Shown: positions 12,655 through 25,430, counted from the stretch's first letter. The stretch: DNA of 64,000 nt from Massospora cicadina (GCA_022478985.1 JAKSZP010018524.1:62001-126000); one strand, 5' to 3'. Notes: generated by a model not told the origin, from the letters alone. A program made the numbers and translations.

Positions 12655-14488
12655 GGGATGCAGTGAGCCCTAATTGATTGACAAATCAGTGCCAGATCAC
12701 TTACTAGAGTATTAAGCTATCAAAATTTTGGTTCTTTTTATATTATAAGACCTGAAAGCAATTAGAAATTACTCAGGTTTTTATCATAAAATATTGAAGT
12801 TGTTTATCTTTTTTTTTTTAGTTTTTAATAAAAGAATGATCACAAGACTTATAATACACTAGCTTTTATCAAGGCATTAGGACAGGAGGTAAGTTTAGCA
12901 ATACACTTAGGTAAAATGAAGCTAAAACAGAGCTATTCACTACTTTAACTCTATTTTAAACTATATTTCCCATATACTATTATACATATAATTTATTGTT
13001 GGTACACTTTGTAATCATAAAAAATTAAGTGATAAGAGATCTTTAGATGATATATACCATTTAAAAGTAATAAAATGCGAAAATATATTAAATGTTACTT
13101 TTATTAATGAAGATATGCAGTATGATGGTGAAATACAGTAATTTTTAGTATATATGGGCAATAAAGAAAGTGACAGTTGAATTATATCAGTTTAATTAAG
13201 GAATTATTCAGTTAATAAAAATTTAAATATGAGGGAGCATATTACAGGGATTAAATTCTATTCTTACTGTTAATCTAAATGCTAAAAAACATATACTATC
13301 AGGTTTTATACTAATTCAAAGTAAGTAGCTAATATAAATTACTCATTTACTTACTAAATGTAGATTATAACACGTGGTGGGCTACATAATACTAACTAAA
13401 GGAGTATAGTTTTTGTGCTTTGTTCCATAATCTTATCTTAGTAAGTTTTTATAATTATAAGTTAAATATGAAGTACAGATAACATACCTAATATAATTAT
13501 ACTTAATTAAGTTTATGAAAGTTTGTATGGACATTTTACTTAAGCAAGCAGTTTTTATTAAAAAATTTTACATAAGGAAAGGATACTGCATATATATATT
13601 TTACTACTATGATTACTATTTTATTAATTCTTTAAACTCACACACTATGTTTTAGTATTGCTGAGTTTGTTGACTGGTTCCTTTAAGGCTAAACGCTTTT
13701 TAGTCAGATTATCATCAACAGACTTCCCAGTAGATTATCTGTCACTTGGGTATATATTCAATTTAACGCTAATTAAACCAGACAATGTATGATAAAGCGT
13801 AATTTATCTTATTAAATGAAGGGATATTTATGGTCTAGGAAGGAAAACTAATTCATTCATATATTGTTTCTTAATTGTCAAGATTTTTTTCCAACCTTTA
13901 CAGGAGTTTTGTTTTTAGTTTTCAAAGGAATTGGACCCTTTGTACTCAATGGAGGAGTTTTATAATCATAAGGCCCTTTGTATCCTTGAAGGGTAAGGTT
14001 TGATTAATGGATGCATCAGGCTTTGGTTTCTGTTGATCAAGGGTTGACTCATCAGAAGGTTAGTTCATGTACAAACTGATTGAACTCTGTCTCTTCTGGC
14101 AATTCTTCTATAATTTTCTTATAATGATGATAACCATACACATAACTATATCAATTGGCACTACCATACAATTTAGAATTCATTATAAATAAATAGGTTT
14201 CTATGTATATCATATTTCAACAATTTGAGCATACACTGGTTATAATATCATAGAACCTTTCCCTTATCTGCATTTAGGTTACCTTACAGCCAATAGATAA
14301 ACAATTACTAGTATTTAGCTACCCATCCATGCATAATTAATGCATAAAGTTTCCTTCATACTTAGGATAATGTAATTTTTCAAAATTCCAAAGTTGAGAA
14401 AGATTAAATGATAGTTATAAAGCAGTATTTTTTCATATGATAAATAAGATATATCTGTGACTGAGAATAAAGTAGATGAGAGGTTTGT
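12655..14488. other. AT-rich sequence, nothing recognised
   Basis: About 1.8 kb of very AT-rich sequence with dense stops on both strands. I see no gene, repeat unit or element end here. Confidence 0.5.
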
Positions 14489-14631
14489 TTAACCCTTTCA
14501 GTCATTTTCAAAAAAAATCATCTGTTTTTGATATGATATATGTCCTATGGCTGGGGGGGTAAGTTTAAAGTATGAGATCATAGCATGATGAGCTTAAATG
14601 ATTATGGGTGTGGATAATTTTTTCATAGGTT

Positions 14632-14990
14632 GGCCAATAAAATCAACTAAATCTAAAAATGAATTATTGTAGATGGCAATCAGTAAGTTTAGCATAGATT
14701 GACCAATTAAATCAACTAAATCTAAAAATGAATTTTTGTATATAGTGATCAGTAAATTTAGTATAAGTTGACCAATTAAATCAACCAAGTAAATAAAATG
14801 AGGTTATATAGAAAGATATCTGAAAAGTTTACCCTATAATTAACTGATAAAATCAACTAAATAATAAAAACTAAATAAGTAAAAACTGCCAACATTATAT
14901 TTATTAAATTGAACTAATAAAGTTAATTGAATAATTATACATAAATTTCATAGAATATATGTCAAGTTTATCTGAGATTGGTAAATAGTC
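14632..14990. repeat. 69-bp tandem repeat, about five decaying units
   Basis: Units begin at 14,632, 14,701 and 14,770 with GRCCAATNAAATCAAC and continue, more worn, at about 14,840 and 14,908. The period of 69 is a multiple of three, so the minus strand stays open for 64 codons (14,594-14,788) with a repeated leucine-rich motif; I take that frame to be a by-product of the repeat, not a gene. Confidence 0.75.
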
Positions 14991-15463
14991 TAGGAGTAGG
15001 TGTTGAAATAAACATGCATTTATAATGATTTATTTATAAGATGATTTCCTAAACCACCAAAACTAAAATACTACCTAATTTAATATAAATTAGATAAATT
15101 TGAATCTATCTACCAGCTACTTGCCTGCTGTCATACACAGTTTTAGTTAGGTTAATCAAACCATTACTAAAGTAATCTAATCATCTCAGGTATTATTCCT
15201 TTAAAAGTTAAATGACAAAACATAATGATAGTATCCTATCATAACTGTAGATAGGATATTAAGAAAGTATTTAACCTTCAGCCATAAGGCATATATCATG
15301 CACTTAAGTTTTTTACCATAAGGTAAAACTTTAATCATTTCTTGGCCTTAAATTTGGCACAAATTTCTTAGCTGATGTTCATTCTTTTTAAGCTCATTTT
15401 GGTCCTTGTTGTGACACAAATATTTGATAAATTTAAAAAAAACTATATAAATCTTATTTTAAT

Positions 15464-15572
15464 TGGATGCATACATGCATTTTTAGATTTACATACCCCT
15501 CAATTTTTGAACGCATATATGCGTTTTTAGACTTACATATCCCTTGGTTTTTGGATGCATATATGCGTCAAA
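15464..15572. repeat. Subterminal repeats with GCATATATGC palindromes
   Basis: Three copies of a 44-46 bp unit start at 15,464, 15,510 and 15,554. Each begins with a palindromic core; the middle one (15,511-15,524) is a perfect 14-bp palindrome ACGCATATATGCGT. Their place just inside the right inverted repeat is typical of transposase-binding subterminal repeats. Confidence 0.7.
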
Positions 15573-15588
15573 TGATTGAAAGGGTTAA

Positions 15589-16685
15589 TTTCTTGGTCAT
15601 TCTTAAACGTTGCCTACAAATTAAAAACTTTATCTTTTCTATATCTGACTGGACCTGGCATTTATTACCTGAGTGAGATATCTTGATTGACCATAGTCTA
15701 AATTATAGTCACTAGATGCAGCAGTAAAAAACTTAAAATCTTAAAGAAATCATGTCATACATGCAGATTTAGATTTATGAGTGGTCAGTAATTTAAAAGT
15801 ATGCGTTTTATATGTGATATCATATAAAATACATAAGTCAAGAGAAGAGTCATTGGTGCTTGGGTTTATATCAGCGGTAATTTGTATGAATAGTAAAATT
15901 TGAACTTAAGTGCATGTAAAAATGGTGCATTCAGTCATAAATATGTGGCCAATTGAAGGGATAATTAAGTTTCTTTAATTTGAGCAGACTATCTAAAGTA
16001 GCATTTTAAAGGTGAATAATGAGCTATAGGTTTTTTAAATACAAAAGTATAAGCAATGAGAAGTATTTTCTATGGTATTAGTTGGATTGGTAAAGACTTT
16101 AATAATAACCTAACATGGAATACTGAATAAAAAATTAAAATAAAAATTAGTTTTTGTAATTATATGGCCTAAAAATTAGTGAAGTAGTTAATTCCATATT
16201 TTATAAATAATACCATCATTAATATGTTTGCATAAATATTGACCAGAAAAGGTTTTATTGATACCCTTTTGAGTAATTAAAGCATTTTTGGAAGTAAATT
16301 GCTACTACCCTTAAAAGGTTGGTTTTTAATGGCTGGAATAGCTCATAAACCAAAACTTTATAACTCACAATAAGTTTATATAATTTGCTACTTGACTGCT
16401 GCCCATATATGATTTATGCCACATTGTAACAAGCTGTATTTATCTTAAAAAGTTTTAGATTAATTATACTTAAACTATAATTATCATAGAGACATAGCTT
16501 TGGATTTATGAGTTTCAACATAGATTTTGTTTATGGATAACTTTGGTCATTAACATTATCATTAGAAAAATATCTATGCTTACCTCTTGATTGTTTGAAC
16601 TATTCTTTCTTCTCAATCTCACTTCAAACAAGATTTAGAAGAAATTAAAGAGTTTCTTTTACCAATGCTATTTGGACACACCCAT
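15589..16685. other. AT-rich sequence, nothing recognised
   Basis: No gene or element end seen. The sequence is AT-rich with short repeats of simple composition. Confidence 0.5.
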
Positions 16686-16689
16686 TTTC

Positions 16690-19300
16690 CTAAAAATATC
16701 TTCAGATCCACCACATGCTGCTCCAATGTAAGGAAGCGGTGCTCCACCACCTAGCATTTTCCACCCTGCAGGCAAATGCATTTGCATGGGGTTGAATAGC
16801 CCACACTTCTTTCAGCAATTTTGTCCCCCTATGGGACTTAGCACTCCACCTGCATGCATCCACCCTTCTTGCCCCATCCTCTTGCCCACCCTTGCTCCAC
16901 TATTTGATCTTGCCTATGAGTCAACTATGGGCATTTAATTATATGCTGATAAGGCAATTATTGAGTTGGCCACTGCTGCATTTGCGCCAGCTGGCTTTAT
17001 CAATTTTCTGTCCATTCAAGGGCTATTTTGACATAGGCTTCCTGATTGAGGAGGATGCTGCACCAGCTTTAACTCCCCTTGTTTATAAAAATACTCCCAT
17101 CCCTACTACCTGTACTCACCTTCCTTCAGACACCACATTGGTAATATCCTTTGCATCCCTCCCATCTCACCTCCCACCCCACATTTTATATAGTCAGATG
17201 ATGGTGGGGATTCTGGCTTATGGGACACAGCCAAACCTTGTCTTCACCATTTCTTCTAGTGCAGAGCACCTTGCTGCACCTCATGCCACTGCCACTATTA
17301 TCCCAAACCATCCTGCCATAGCCCAACAAACTCCCCCATGCTTGTAATGCAGTGATGCTTGAGCACTACTTTTGGGCTTGGGTTAATAATATTCACCAAG
17401 TTTGTCCTCTCTGTTTTGAACTTGACCATTTAAAAAAATCTCCCCCCAAGTCACTTACTCTGGTGTGGCTTCTGAGCCACATCCAACGGATTCTGAATGG
17501 GGCATTTTATTTCCCCCTCCCACTCAACATTCTTGTTTGATGAGCCAGAGTGAGAAATTGGCCCCCACCAAATTAACCACCCAAATCAACCCACCCAATT
17601 TTGCCCACACCAATCTAAGTCAGGCTTGAACCACAATCTGCACCCAAGCAGCTCATTTGACTATTACCCACCCAAATTTGTCATCCACTGTTATCATGAA
17701 CCAAAATCCATGGGACCTATTGGATGAGGTTGACAAATCAGGTAAAGTTATCATGAGTGAGAATTCCAGTGAGCCTCTCAGCCAGTTCAATTATGATTGG
17801 GCTGGATTTTTCCCTTCTGATTTTGACAAAATCCATCCCCAAACATTTTTCTCCTAAACCCAATGCCACCCCCTACCAAAGTGACCACCAGATCGCTTTA
17901 GCAGCGGTGGCCTCTCCCCATTGCCCCAACCTATGTAAAGCAGTGGCCCAATCAGTGGCTCAATTTCAATTAGGGCTAACCACACTCTACTATCCCCCTC
18001 ATTTCCCTAAAGCAGCTGTTGAATGGTTGACTGGATCTAAATTGTCACTTATTATAAACCAAATTTATGCTAAGTATATCTGAACTTGAATTTGTGGCCT
18101 ATAAATTTCACTTAATTATATTTGACTATGATGACATGGGCTTGAAGGCTTTGTTGGTTAGGTCAAATTTAAATTTAATTTTTGATTTAATGACTTGGGC
18201 ATGTTGGCTTTGTTAATCTATGTCAAAATTAGTTTTTAATGTTGGTCAAGTTTTTGACCAAATTAATTACTAATTAGTGATATGAATCACCTTGGTATGT
18301 GCTGCCAATTACATGTGAAAGTAGATTGGTTCAGCTATTTTTAAAATATGATGAAACGCCATCTCAAGGATGATGATGGTGTTTACTCCAACTCTGAGGC
18401 TGAGCATGATGCCCTGAGTCAAAGTATTTGTAGATGTCATTACAAACTTTTTACATGGCCAAGGGTCACCGAAAGTAAGGCGTCATGGGTAAGATGTGGT
18501 TAACATTGAACCCTATAAATAAATTCTTGCATTTACGCTAATAAAGACATCTTTTCACCTCTGGATTAAGTTTATAATTTATCTTATAAACTTTTTGTGT
18601 TATCACTTTTTTTATATTAAAGTCAATTTTTTACTTGGGATCAGTAGGATCAGGGCAGCGTGCCATCGTCCAAGTGAAATGACTGGGTATACAATTGAAG
18701 TATTACCAAAAAGCTATATCATAAATATAAAGCACCATCCTGTCTATTGTCCTCACACAATAGATGCTTGAAGCTGCAGTTTCCAACAAACAACAAACCA
18801 GCCATCAGGTGTAACCCAAAGCTTCAACAGCAGCCCAAAGCAAAATCACTAAATTTTTCAATGAAGCCAAATCTGCTGTCATGTATGTCACTAAACTAGC
18901 AGATTTTGACACATCTGCTAATATCACCTGCCAAAGTTTATCTGATTTTCCCAACTCCCCAATGCCCATATTCAAGCTGAACATCACTTAGCAGAATTTG
19001 TTGAAGCTTTCTAAAAAGCTGATCTTGATGATGAGGATGAAAACTCATTTTACACCACTATCCACCCAAATTATGCTGATGCTCCAACGCCCTGGCTCTT
19101 CACTTTAGTCCATTTAAACAATTATCATGATATTGACATGAAGAGTATGTCTTCAGAAGAGCTGCTGACCCCCCTCACCCTCTGCCATGGTGAGTTAGTA
19201 GTTTTCCGCTCCCCACTTGGTTAGAGTTTTTTGTTTTGGTTTATCATTCTATTTGATTTGTTTGTATGGTTCTTTTGCTTTTTGCTTATTGGTAATGTCT
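16690..19300 (+). pseudogene. RRM/CCHC ORF1-like gene, decayed copy 1
   Basis: This is the plus-strand counterpart of the gene at 23,607-25,430; the two match from their 5' GC-richer leaders (GCTCCAC...TTTTCCACCC) to their 3' ends. Order of recognisable parts: a segment ending in GYFDIGFLIEEDAA (about 17,020-17,060); an RRM-like segment (LVISFASLPSHLPP, about 17,140-17,260) preceded by TCTHLPS; SSAEHLAAP; a zinc-knuckle relic CPLCFELDH near 17,405 that has lost its last Cys; NQNPWDLLDE (about 17,700); and a worn AHIQAEHH motif near 18,970. Frameshifts and stops break it, and about 0.6 kb of unrelated sequence (18,084-18,700) lies inside it. A GTGAGT splice donor at 19,190 matches the GTAAGT of copy 2. 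RRM plus CCHC is the domain set of LINE ORF1 proteins, but no RT follows, so the family is unplaced. Confidence 0.65.
18084..18700. mobile_element. Insertion inside RRM/CCHC copy 1, possibly LTR-like
   Basis: Copy 2 of the gene runs on directly between the parts that here lie on either side of this stretch. It contains a TATAAATA followed by AATAAA at about 18,510-18,545 and a TGTT...ATCA span (about 18,240-18,604), all LTR-like, but no target duplication with TG...CA ends could be fixed. AGTAT occurs near both edges (about 18,073 and 18,697), which may be a duplication with unusual ends. Boundaries are approximate. Confidence 0.4.
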
Positions 19301-19839
19301 GTCCCCTGGTTGGTGTACTTCAAATGATTTTAAATTTAATTTTACCTCCTTATTGTTTGCTTTGTATAATTATTGACTGATCAATAAGCTCATATGTATT
19401 CAAACTTATCTATCAAAGGTAGGCCAACCAAGGTTTAGAAACTACTAAAACAAAATAAGAGTGCTGGAAAATTGAATTATAACCTAATAGAAACTATTGG
19501 CAGTTAATTTACACACTATATTTTGTGTTAAGCTTTCTTTGGTTTAGATCTGACTTGGTAAAAATTATAGTTGTCTAAATTAGTCTATCTAATGAAGTCC
19601 ACAGCCTGGTACCCCAATATATATGTGGCGGGCAAAGATAAAACTCAAATCTTTAGCATGGTAATTGGACACAATACCAAAGTAAGCCATCCACCCCTTG
19701 TGTTTATTTAATCATGATCTTCCTAGATTTAATAACATCTTACTGTTAGATCATTGCACCCTGCTAGCCACTAAGCATAGTAATTAAGTCTACAACAATA
19801 TAAAATAAAAAATTGAATGGCATACATCTATATTAAAAC
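19301..19839. other. Non-coding AT-rich spacer
   Basis: No gene recognised between the end of RRM/CCHC copy 1 and the AT-rich dispersed repeat. Confidence 0.5.
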
Positions 19840-20345
19840 AATAGACTTAATCATTAAGTTTTGTAAAGATAATGCTTTTCTGTATTACAATAGTAAAATA
19901 AGTCTATTATCATAAATTTATGTTATAAAAATGTTCAAAATTTTAGTTCTAAAAAATATAAATATTTGAAGCAATAATTTTTATCTACCAATTTTCTTCA
20001 TAATTTTGCTATTATAATATTTTGTAATTATTTATAAAAATTTTATTATTAGTTTTTTTATTTTATAAAAAATGGACATACTTATTTGAATTTGCTTTTA
20101 TATTATAAGTTCATTTTTATGTTTTTATACAAAAATAGAAATTAGTTTTTGTATATCTGTTCTGTCATATTATAGGAAATCGTCTGAATATAAGATAAAA
20201 CAAATATTATAAGAAAAGTAATAAATTTATAAAAAAATGCAATTTTAATATATAAAACACAAAGGATATTATTTAAAATAAATATACATAAATGCAAAAT
20301 AAAGATATAAATTACATCATTAAATAAAATATAAATATATATTAT
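19840..20345 (+). repeat. AT-rich dispersed repeat, copy 1
   Basis: This half-kilobase matches 37,330-37,870 in inverted orientation along its whole length. Shared anchors include GACTTAATCATTAAGTTTTG, TTTTCTTCATAATTTTG and GTCTGAATATAAGATAAA. No coding potential. Its first anchor is itself nearly palindromic (ACTTAATCATTAAGT). I infer a non-autonomous element or an inverted-repeat arm; the termini are not resolved. Confidence 0.65.
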
Positions 20346-20779
20346 TATTTTTAGTCTAAAATATATGTAATTTTTAATCTTTTTATACAGTCAAACTATT
20401 TGACATGATTTGATAATCATAAAAGAAAAAAACATTATACTTCAACATGTCTAAAATAATCATTATAATAAAGTCCATAAATTTATAAATCAGCTAGAAT
20501 AGTGTGAAGACAGATATAAAGTTGAATACAGATGAAGTAGAAGAAGGGGAAGTTGATGTAGTTCTGAGTTCTCTGTCTTTCAAAGAGTTACATGCAATGA
20601 CTAATTTTACTATTTAATCATTCAGCAATTTGTTTAGTATACTATCTGATGGTATAATTAGATTAAGGAGCAACAGAGGCCACAAGCAGAGAATATTTGA
20701 TAAAGACCTACTTCTTCTTTTCTTATGTTATCTTAAAACATATCAAAGTGGAAGTCAATATACAGGTACTTTCTTAAGT
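20346..20779. other. AT-rich spacer
   Basis: Nothing recognised. Confidence 0.4.
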
Positions 20780-22054
20780 TTCCTCTGATGCCATACTGTA
20801 AGTATGGGGGAGCGCTCCTTGCACAAACTTGGTAGCATTCCCTTTCTCTTCTAAGAAAGGTCCAAAGAGGCTGGCTGTCCCCTCATCTCCCAGAGCAACC
20901 TTTCCCATGTGGGGGATGAGCGGTGGGTTATGGTCTACCCTCTAAAAGTGCTGCCACCCATCTCTGTGTTAACAACTGGAGATTTGTTATGGCAGATCAA
21001 AGAAATCTACAATGAGGTCTCAGAAAATATTAACCAACATGGGATGGATGTGGCAAATTACTCCTCTAGGCTGATCTTGAATTTGGTAAAATCAGTAAAA
21101 AATGATAAACCTTATCATTTTCCTTCTGGAACCTCAATCCACTGAACCCCATAAGGCTGAACAGGTGCCATAGCGAACAGATGTGGGCAGATTGGGCATA
21201 TCAAACCTGTTCTTGACACTTGGGACCATCCATATATGGGATGGTCCTGAGAGGCTTCTGTTACATGTCAAGTAAGACATCACCACTCAATTGGCATAAT
21301 CATGACAAAACTGTGATTCAGGCACCTGAGAACAAACTGATGATGACTCAGCCCACTGCTGACACCTTTGGAGCCAGTTTGAATTGAATACCCCAACTTG
21401 AAGTTCTTCCAGTTTAGATTAGAAACTTGAGTGTCCTGTTCCATGCAACATAAAGCTATTCCCTAATTGATTAAGCATTTAGGAAATTGTCCCACATGTG
21501 GGAGGATTGGAGGCCAATTTTTTTACAAAGTTTTTAATAAAATTCCTTTTTTGAACACTTTTACTTATTGTAAGTTGATCTCCTGTATCCCACAACATCC
21601 ACTAATGTGAAGTTACAGGGTACACAAATATTGAGCCATTTCACCCATGTTGGAAAATTTGTTGCCCGCCGCTGTTAACTGGGATTCCCGCACATAAGAC
21701 TTAATGAACTTTTCTCCACTTACTGAAGTAATCCACCACCAGGATCCCAGCACTTTGTGGCGAAATTATCCTCACTCTGGGCAAGAATCTGCACTCTTTC
21801 CAACAACTCTATTACAACCCCTCCATGGGGAAATCCAAACCTGACATACTAATACAACATTTTTCTACATCTGAGCCTGTGGACTCTGAGGCTGCGACAG
21901 CCAAGCTTTTTGCCAGGTTGCTTATCACTTTTGTTTCCTGTTGGCGCTTGTTATTTGCCTACCTCTCAGCCCATCTAAACGTCATCTGTGCAGCAGTGCC
22001 TCTGGCATTCTGGCTCACCTTCTGAGTGCTCTTACACTGCAACTGGCAGTCCAG
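20780..22054 (+). mobile_element. GC-richer repeat related to the insertion in element C
   Basis: The 3' half (about 21,640-22,054) aligns with 35,380-35,604: both have a CCCxCATAAGACTT motif, a TATCAC segment, CTTCTGGCGTTCTGG-like sequence (here CTCTGGCATTCTGG), GAGTGCTC/GGGTGCTC and the same final CAGTCTA. Two copies with the same 3' end imply a real element end. The 5' half holds a 78-codon open stretch (20,909-21,145) and, just after it, a worn knuckle-like RCGQIGHIKP, suggesting a former nucleic-acid-binding ORF. No transposase or RT seen. Confidence 0.5.
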
Positions 22055-23105
22055 TCTAAACTTTATCTACCGCTTCCCTGATAGGTACATAGACTTATCA
22101 ACAAGATGATAGAGTCTTTTGATGTGACTTTAAAGAGAGGTATTTATAGACTCTTTAACCTTGGAAAGAGTTTTACATGTCAATGCCTTTCCAGATATAT
22201 TATTGATAGTTGAATGTTTAGTACAAGAGGTGTATAGGTTTGCAGGGAATTTCAGAGATTCTAAATATTTATTTCAAAGACCATGGAAAGTACTGCCTTA
22301 AGAGAGAATATGCGCATATTTTCTCTGGGCAGGTCATCTATATAAGTGATACATTTCCTGGATCTAAGCATTATTTAGAGTTTTTTATAGTCTATATTAT
22401 TATAAAAGCTATTAAATAAAGAAGGCAATGAGGATAATTGGGCCATTATGGAAGACAAGGGGCACAAAGATATCAAAAAATTTTCAAGTCATAACTCTGA
22501 AAAAAAGCAAAAACATAATTATGAGGATTTTACATTTAATAAGAAGCTTGGCTTAGTCAGAATCATTTGCAAAAAATTATGTTATATTGAAAGTATCATG
22601 GAGTGCTGAAAGATATAAGGTATGTGTATTGATCATAATTTATAAAAATATAATATAATATGGTTTTTCTTTATATTTTATTATTCTTAATCCTTTGAGA
22701 AAATCTGAAGCGGTTAAATATAGAAATTATTAATTCTAAAGATAACACCATTATTTTTAGAACTAAAGTATAATTATAAATGAAGTAGATTTTGAAGATC
22801 CTTTTTCTAATTATATTTTGTTTACACTTGCTTGTTTTTATTATTGATTTTCATTTACACTACTTCCAGCAAGTAATTTTATTAATGACTTACTTTTTAT
22901 AATTCCTAAGTCAATTTAGATCTCATCATATTAAATTTTACACATTATAAAACACTTTTATTTTATAGTATAAGTTTAGTGAAAAAAATGTCAATTACTT
23001 TCTGGGTTAATTATTACAGATACAAAATTAAAACAGTATTTTTTATAATTCCTATGTCATTTTAGACCATATTTTTCATTATAGAATACTATTCTAATAG
23101 TATAA
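22055..23105. other. AT-rich sequence, with a tandemly duplicated piece
   Basis: No gene. A unit beginning TTTTTATAATTCCTA occurs at about 22,895 and again at about 23,039, a partial tandem duplication of roughly 144 bp. This may be the outermost, less well matched part of the left inverted repeat. Confidence 0.4.
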
Positions 23106-23600
23106 TTTTATTGATACAGTCCACGTCAAAAGCTCAAACATAACAAGTATTAATAAAAGCTCTTTATTTTCAAAAGAACATATTTAAAATAAACAAACAA
23201 ATATGTATTTGAAATCAATCAAATCCACCGCTTTATATTTTTAATTGACAGAAATTCCATTGCAAAAATTAATACAATGTTTCATTTTACCTTAAATGAC
23301 CCACATCATAAGTTTAAAACATTTTATAGTTTTAACTATTTATGGGAAAATGTAAGTCTGTAAAATGGTTTTTATAAGTGGTAATACTACCATATAGTTT
23401 TTTTGCAGGCAGTCCCTAATGGAATATAGGGTTAGATTTATATTGATAAGTAAGAAATCATACATGATTTTGATAAAAATTAAAAAGTTAAAATTTTAAA
23501 ATACCAATGGTATATAAAGATTGATTGGAGTCAGAATTAAAAATTACAAGATATTTGCATCTCAAAGTTTATCATTGTTAAGATTTTAATTTTTAAATTT
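23106..23600 (+). repeat. Left arm of the long inverted repeat
   Basis: Matches the reverse complement of 25,630-26,397. Lacks the roughly 300-bp duplicated block present in the right arm. Confidence 0.65.
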
Positions 23601-23606
23601 TAACTT

Positions 23607-25430
23607 TTATTTAATGTAAGCTGACCAGAGGACAGACATTACTGACACAAAAAACAAATAATCAATCTGAAAACACAAACCAAATGCCCTAAATGAGTGG
23701 CGAGACACCAAAAAAAGGAAAAATAACTTACCAGGTGTAGCAGCCATGAACCGCTTATCCCACCATGTTGGAGGGGGAGGGGGATCAGGTGGTTTATTGA
23801 TTTCTTCTTCAGCATTGAAGAGGCGGATCAAAGCTGAGAGCAAGGGGGTTGGGGCATCCGCTGGATGTGGGTTGATGTGAAATAGATAATTGTTAAGATC
23901 TCTAGTAACAATCTGGGCCTGGAGCAAATTCTCCAGAAATTTGGCAACATGGTGTTCAGCTTGTATGTGTGCGTTGAAAAGCTGGGAAAATTTCATGATA
24001 TTGGCTTTGGTAATACATGTGGTGGGGGAAAATTCTGCCAGTGCAACAACATTCTTGATAGCAGAGGTGGCAGTATCTCTTAATTGTTCAATTTCCACCT
24101 TTGCAACCCCAGGTAAATTAGCAGAAAAATTTAGTTAAATGTATCCCTTCTTTAAATTCAGCGATTGAGAATACCACATCTTTGTGGAGATGGCAGCTTT
24201 CAGGAGAGGCCACTGCAGCCTTGGAAAGTTGATGTTCACTCAATAATGGGGTAGAAGTGGGTTTGGAGATATATTTCTTGGGTGGGAATGGGGCATCAAA
24301 ATCTGAAGGTAGATACAGCTCCAAATTAATTGAAAAGTTGGGAGGTGGGACAATTTCCCCAAATTCAGTTAGTTCATCCAATAAGTCCCAGGGATTTTGG
24401 TTGAGTATGATTGATTTGGAGAGATGTGGCTTTGGTTGGGTAATTCTTTGGGGCGAGAAATTGGTTGTATTGAATTTGGGTCCAAGCCTGATCCTGATTG
24501 GGTATATTATTGGAAATTTAGCCAGCTTGGGATTTGGTTGCAAAGGTTACCTGATTTTTTGAGCTTTCCACTGGAGGGGGTGGGGGGCAGCCAAAATCTC
24601 CACTCAAACACTGTTTGTGTTGCCTCATGTTTGGGCTTGGCAGATTCTGCATTTTTTGAATTTTAGCAACAGGCTTTTTTGGAATGATCCAACTCATGGC
24701 AGAGGGGGCAAACTGTGCAGCCAAAGTCAATACAAGCCCAAAAGAAGTGATTTGATGCAGATAGGATATAGGCACGTGGTGGGATGTGCTGGACTATGGT
24801 TGGCTGGTGGGGGGCGATGGTGGCCATTACCTGTGGTGCCGCTAACCGCTCAGCACTGCTTGGGACCAGGAAGTGGAGGATGGGGTCTGTACTATATTTG
24901 GACAGCCCCATCATCAATTCTTCATAGAGGGTTTGAGGGGGAAGGTGCAAAGGAAGGTTTGCAAAGGTGACTACCAAAGTGTATTACTGGGGAGGTTTGT
25001 ACAAGTGGTGGTAATGAGTGTGCTTTTATATATTAAGGGTGTAGTTGCTGCAGCAGCCGCATCCTCTTCAGTGGGAAATCCTATATCAAAATAGCCCTTA
25101 TAAGGGCGGAAGTCAATAAATCATGCTGGTGAAAACGTGGATGTTGCCAGCTCAATTATTGCTTTATCAGCATATTGTAAGAGACAACTATATTTAACTT
25201 GGAGGCAAAAGTGAATATTGGATTGTGGTAGGGCTAGGGGGTGGGGGAGGGTTGGGTGGACTGATGCTAAGTGTAATAATAAGTCCCTTGGAGAAACAAA
25301 TTGGCCTGATGCATTTGGCAGACTGGAGCCAGTTTGCACATGTTTGCCCGCTGGGTGGAAAACACTAGCAAGTGGAGCGCCGCTGCCCCACACTGGGGCA
25401 GTAGGTAACAGATCTACTTACATAAATGAA
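23607..25430 (-). pseudogene. RRM/CCHC ORF1-like gene, copy 2 (broken)
   Basis: The best copy of this family. From 5' to 3' on the minus strand: leader with GGCGCTCCAC and TTTTCCACCC (25,340-25,400); ADKAIIELATSTFSPA (about 25,121-25,180), then a frameshift; KGYFDIGFPTEEDAA; TCTNLPS; an RRM-like fold signature VVTFANLPLHLPPQTLYEEL; SSAERLAAPQVMATI; an intact zinc knuckle CPLCHELDHSKKAC (CX2CX4HX4C, near 24,670-24,710); a stop; NQNPWDLLDE; then EIEQLRDTATSAIKNVV and AHIQAEHHVAKFLENLL, a helical C-terminal part; a Pro-rich PPDPPPPPTWW; and a GTAAGT donor (23,726-23,731). About 600 codons in all. RRM plus CCHC is typical of LINE ORF1 or Gag-like RNA-binding proteins. No RT or transposase adjoins it. 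Function is not known. Confidence 0.7.
23642..23731 (-). other. Probable spliceosomal intron near the 3' end of RRM/CCHC copy 2
   Basis: On the minus strand CACCTG is followed by GTAAGT and, 90 nt later after a T-rich stretch, by GTGTCAG then TAATGTCTGTCC. Copy 1 has GTGAGT at the matching place (19,190-19,195) and the same TAATGTCTGTCC about 100 nt on (19,293), although its acceptor AG is lost. The T-rich middle differs between copies while the edges agree, as expected for an intron. Confidence 0.5.

Larger units (their letters stand above)
14493..15584. mobile_element. piggyBac-like non-autonomous DNA element (TTAA target)
   Basis: The ends are inverted repeats CCCTTTCAGTCATTT (left) and CCCTTTCAATCATTT (right, on the minus strand), one mismatch in 15. 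Both are flanked directly by TTAA (14,489-14,492 and 15,585-15,588). A CCCTT-type tip at a duplicated TTAA is the signature of the piggyBac superfamily. The 1,092-bp body has no transposase; it holds a 69-bp tandem repeat and, near the right end, three copies of a roughly 45-bp unit with palindromic GCATATATGC cores. It must have been moved by a transposase encoded elsewhere. Confidence 0.75.

Noticed and set aside
14594..14788. Minus-strand protein with 23-residue repeats
   Set aside because: It is the translation of a 69-bp tandem repeat inside a TTAA element, with no promoter or conserved context.
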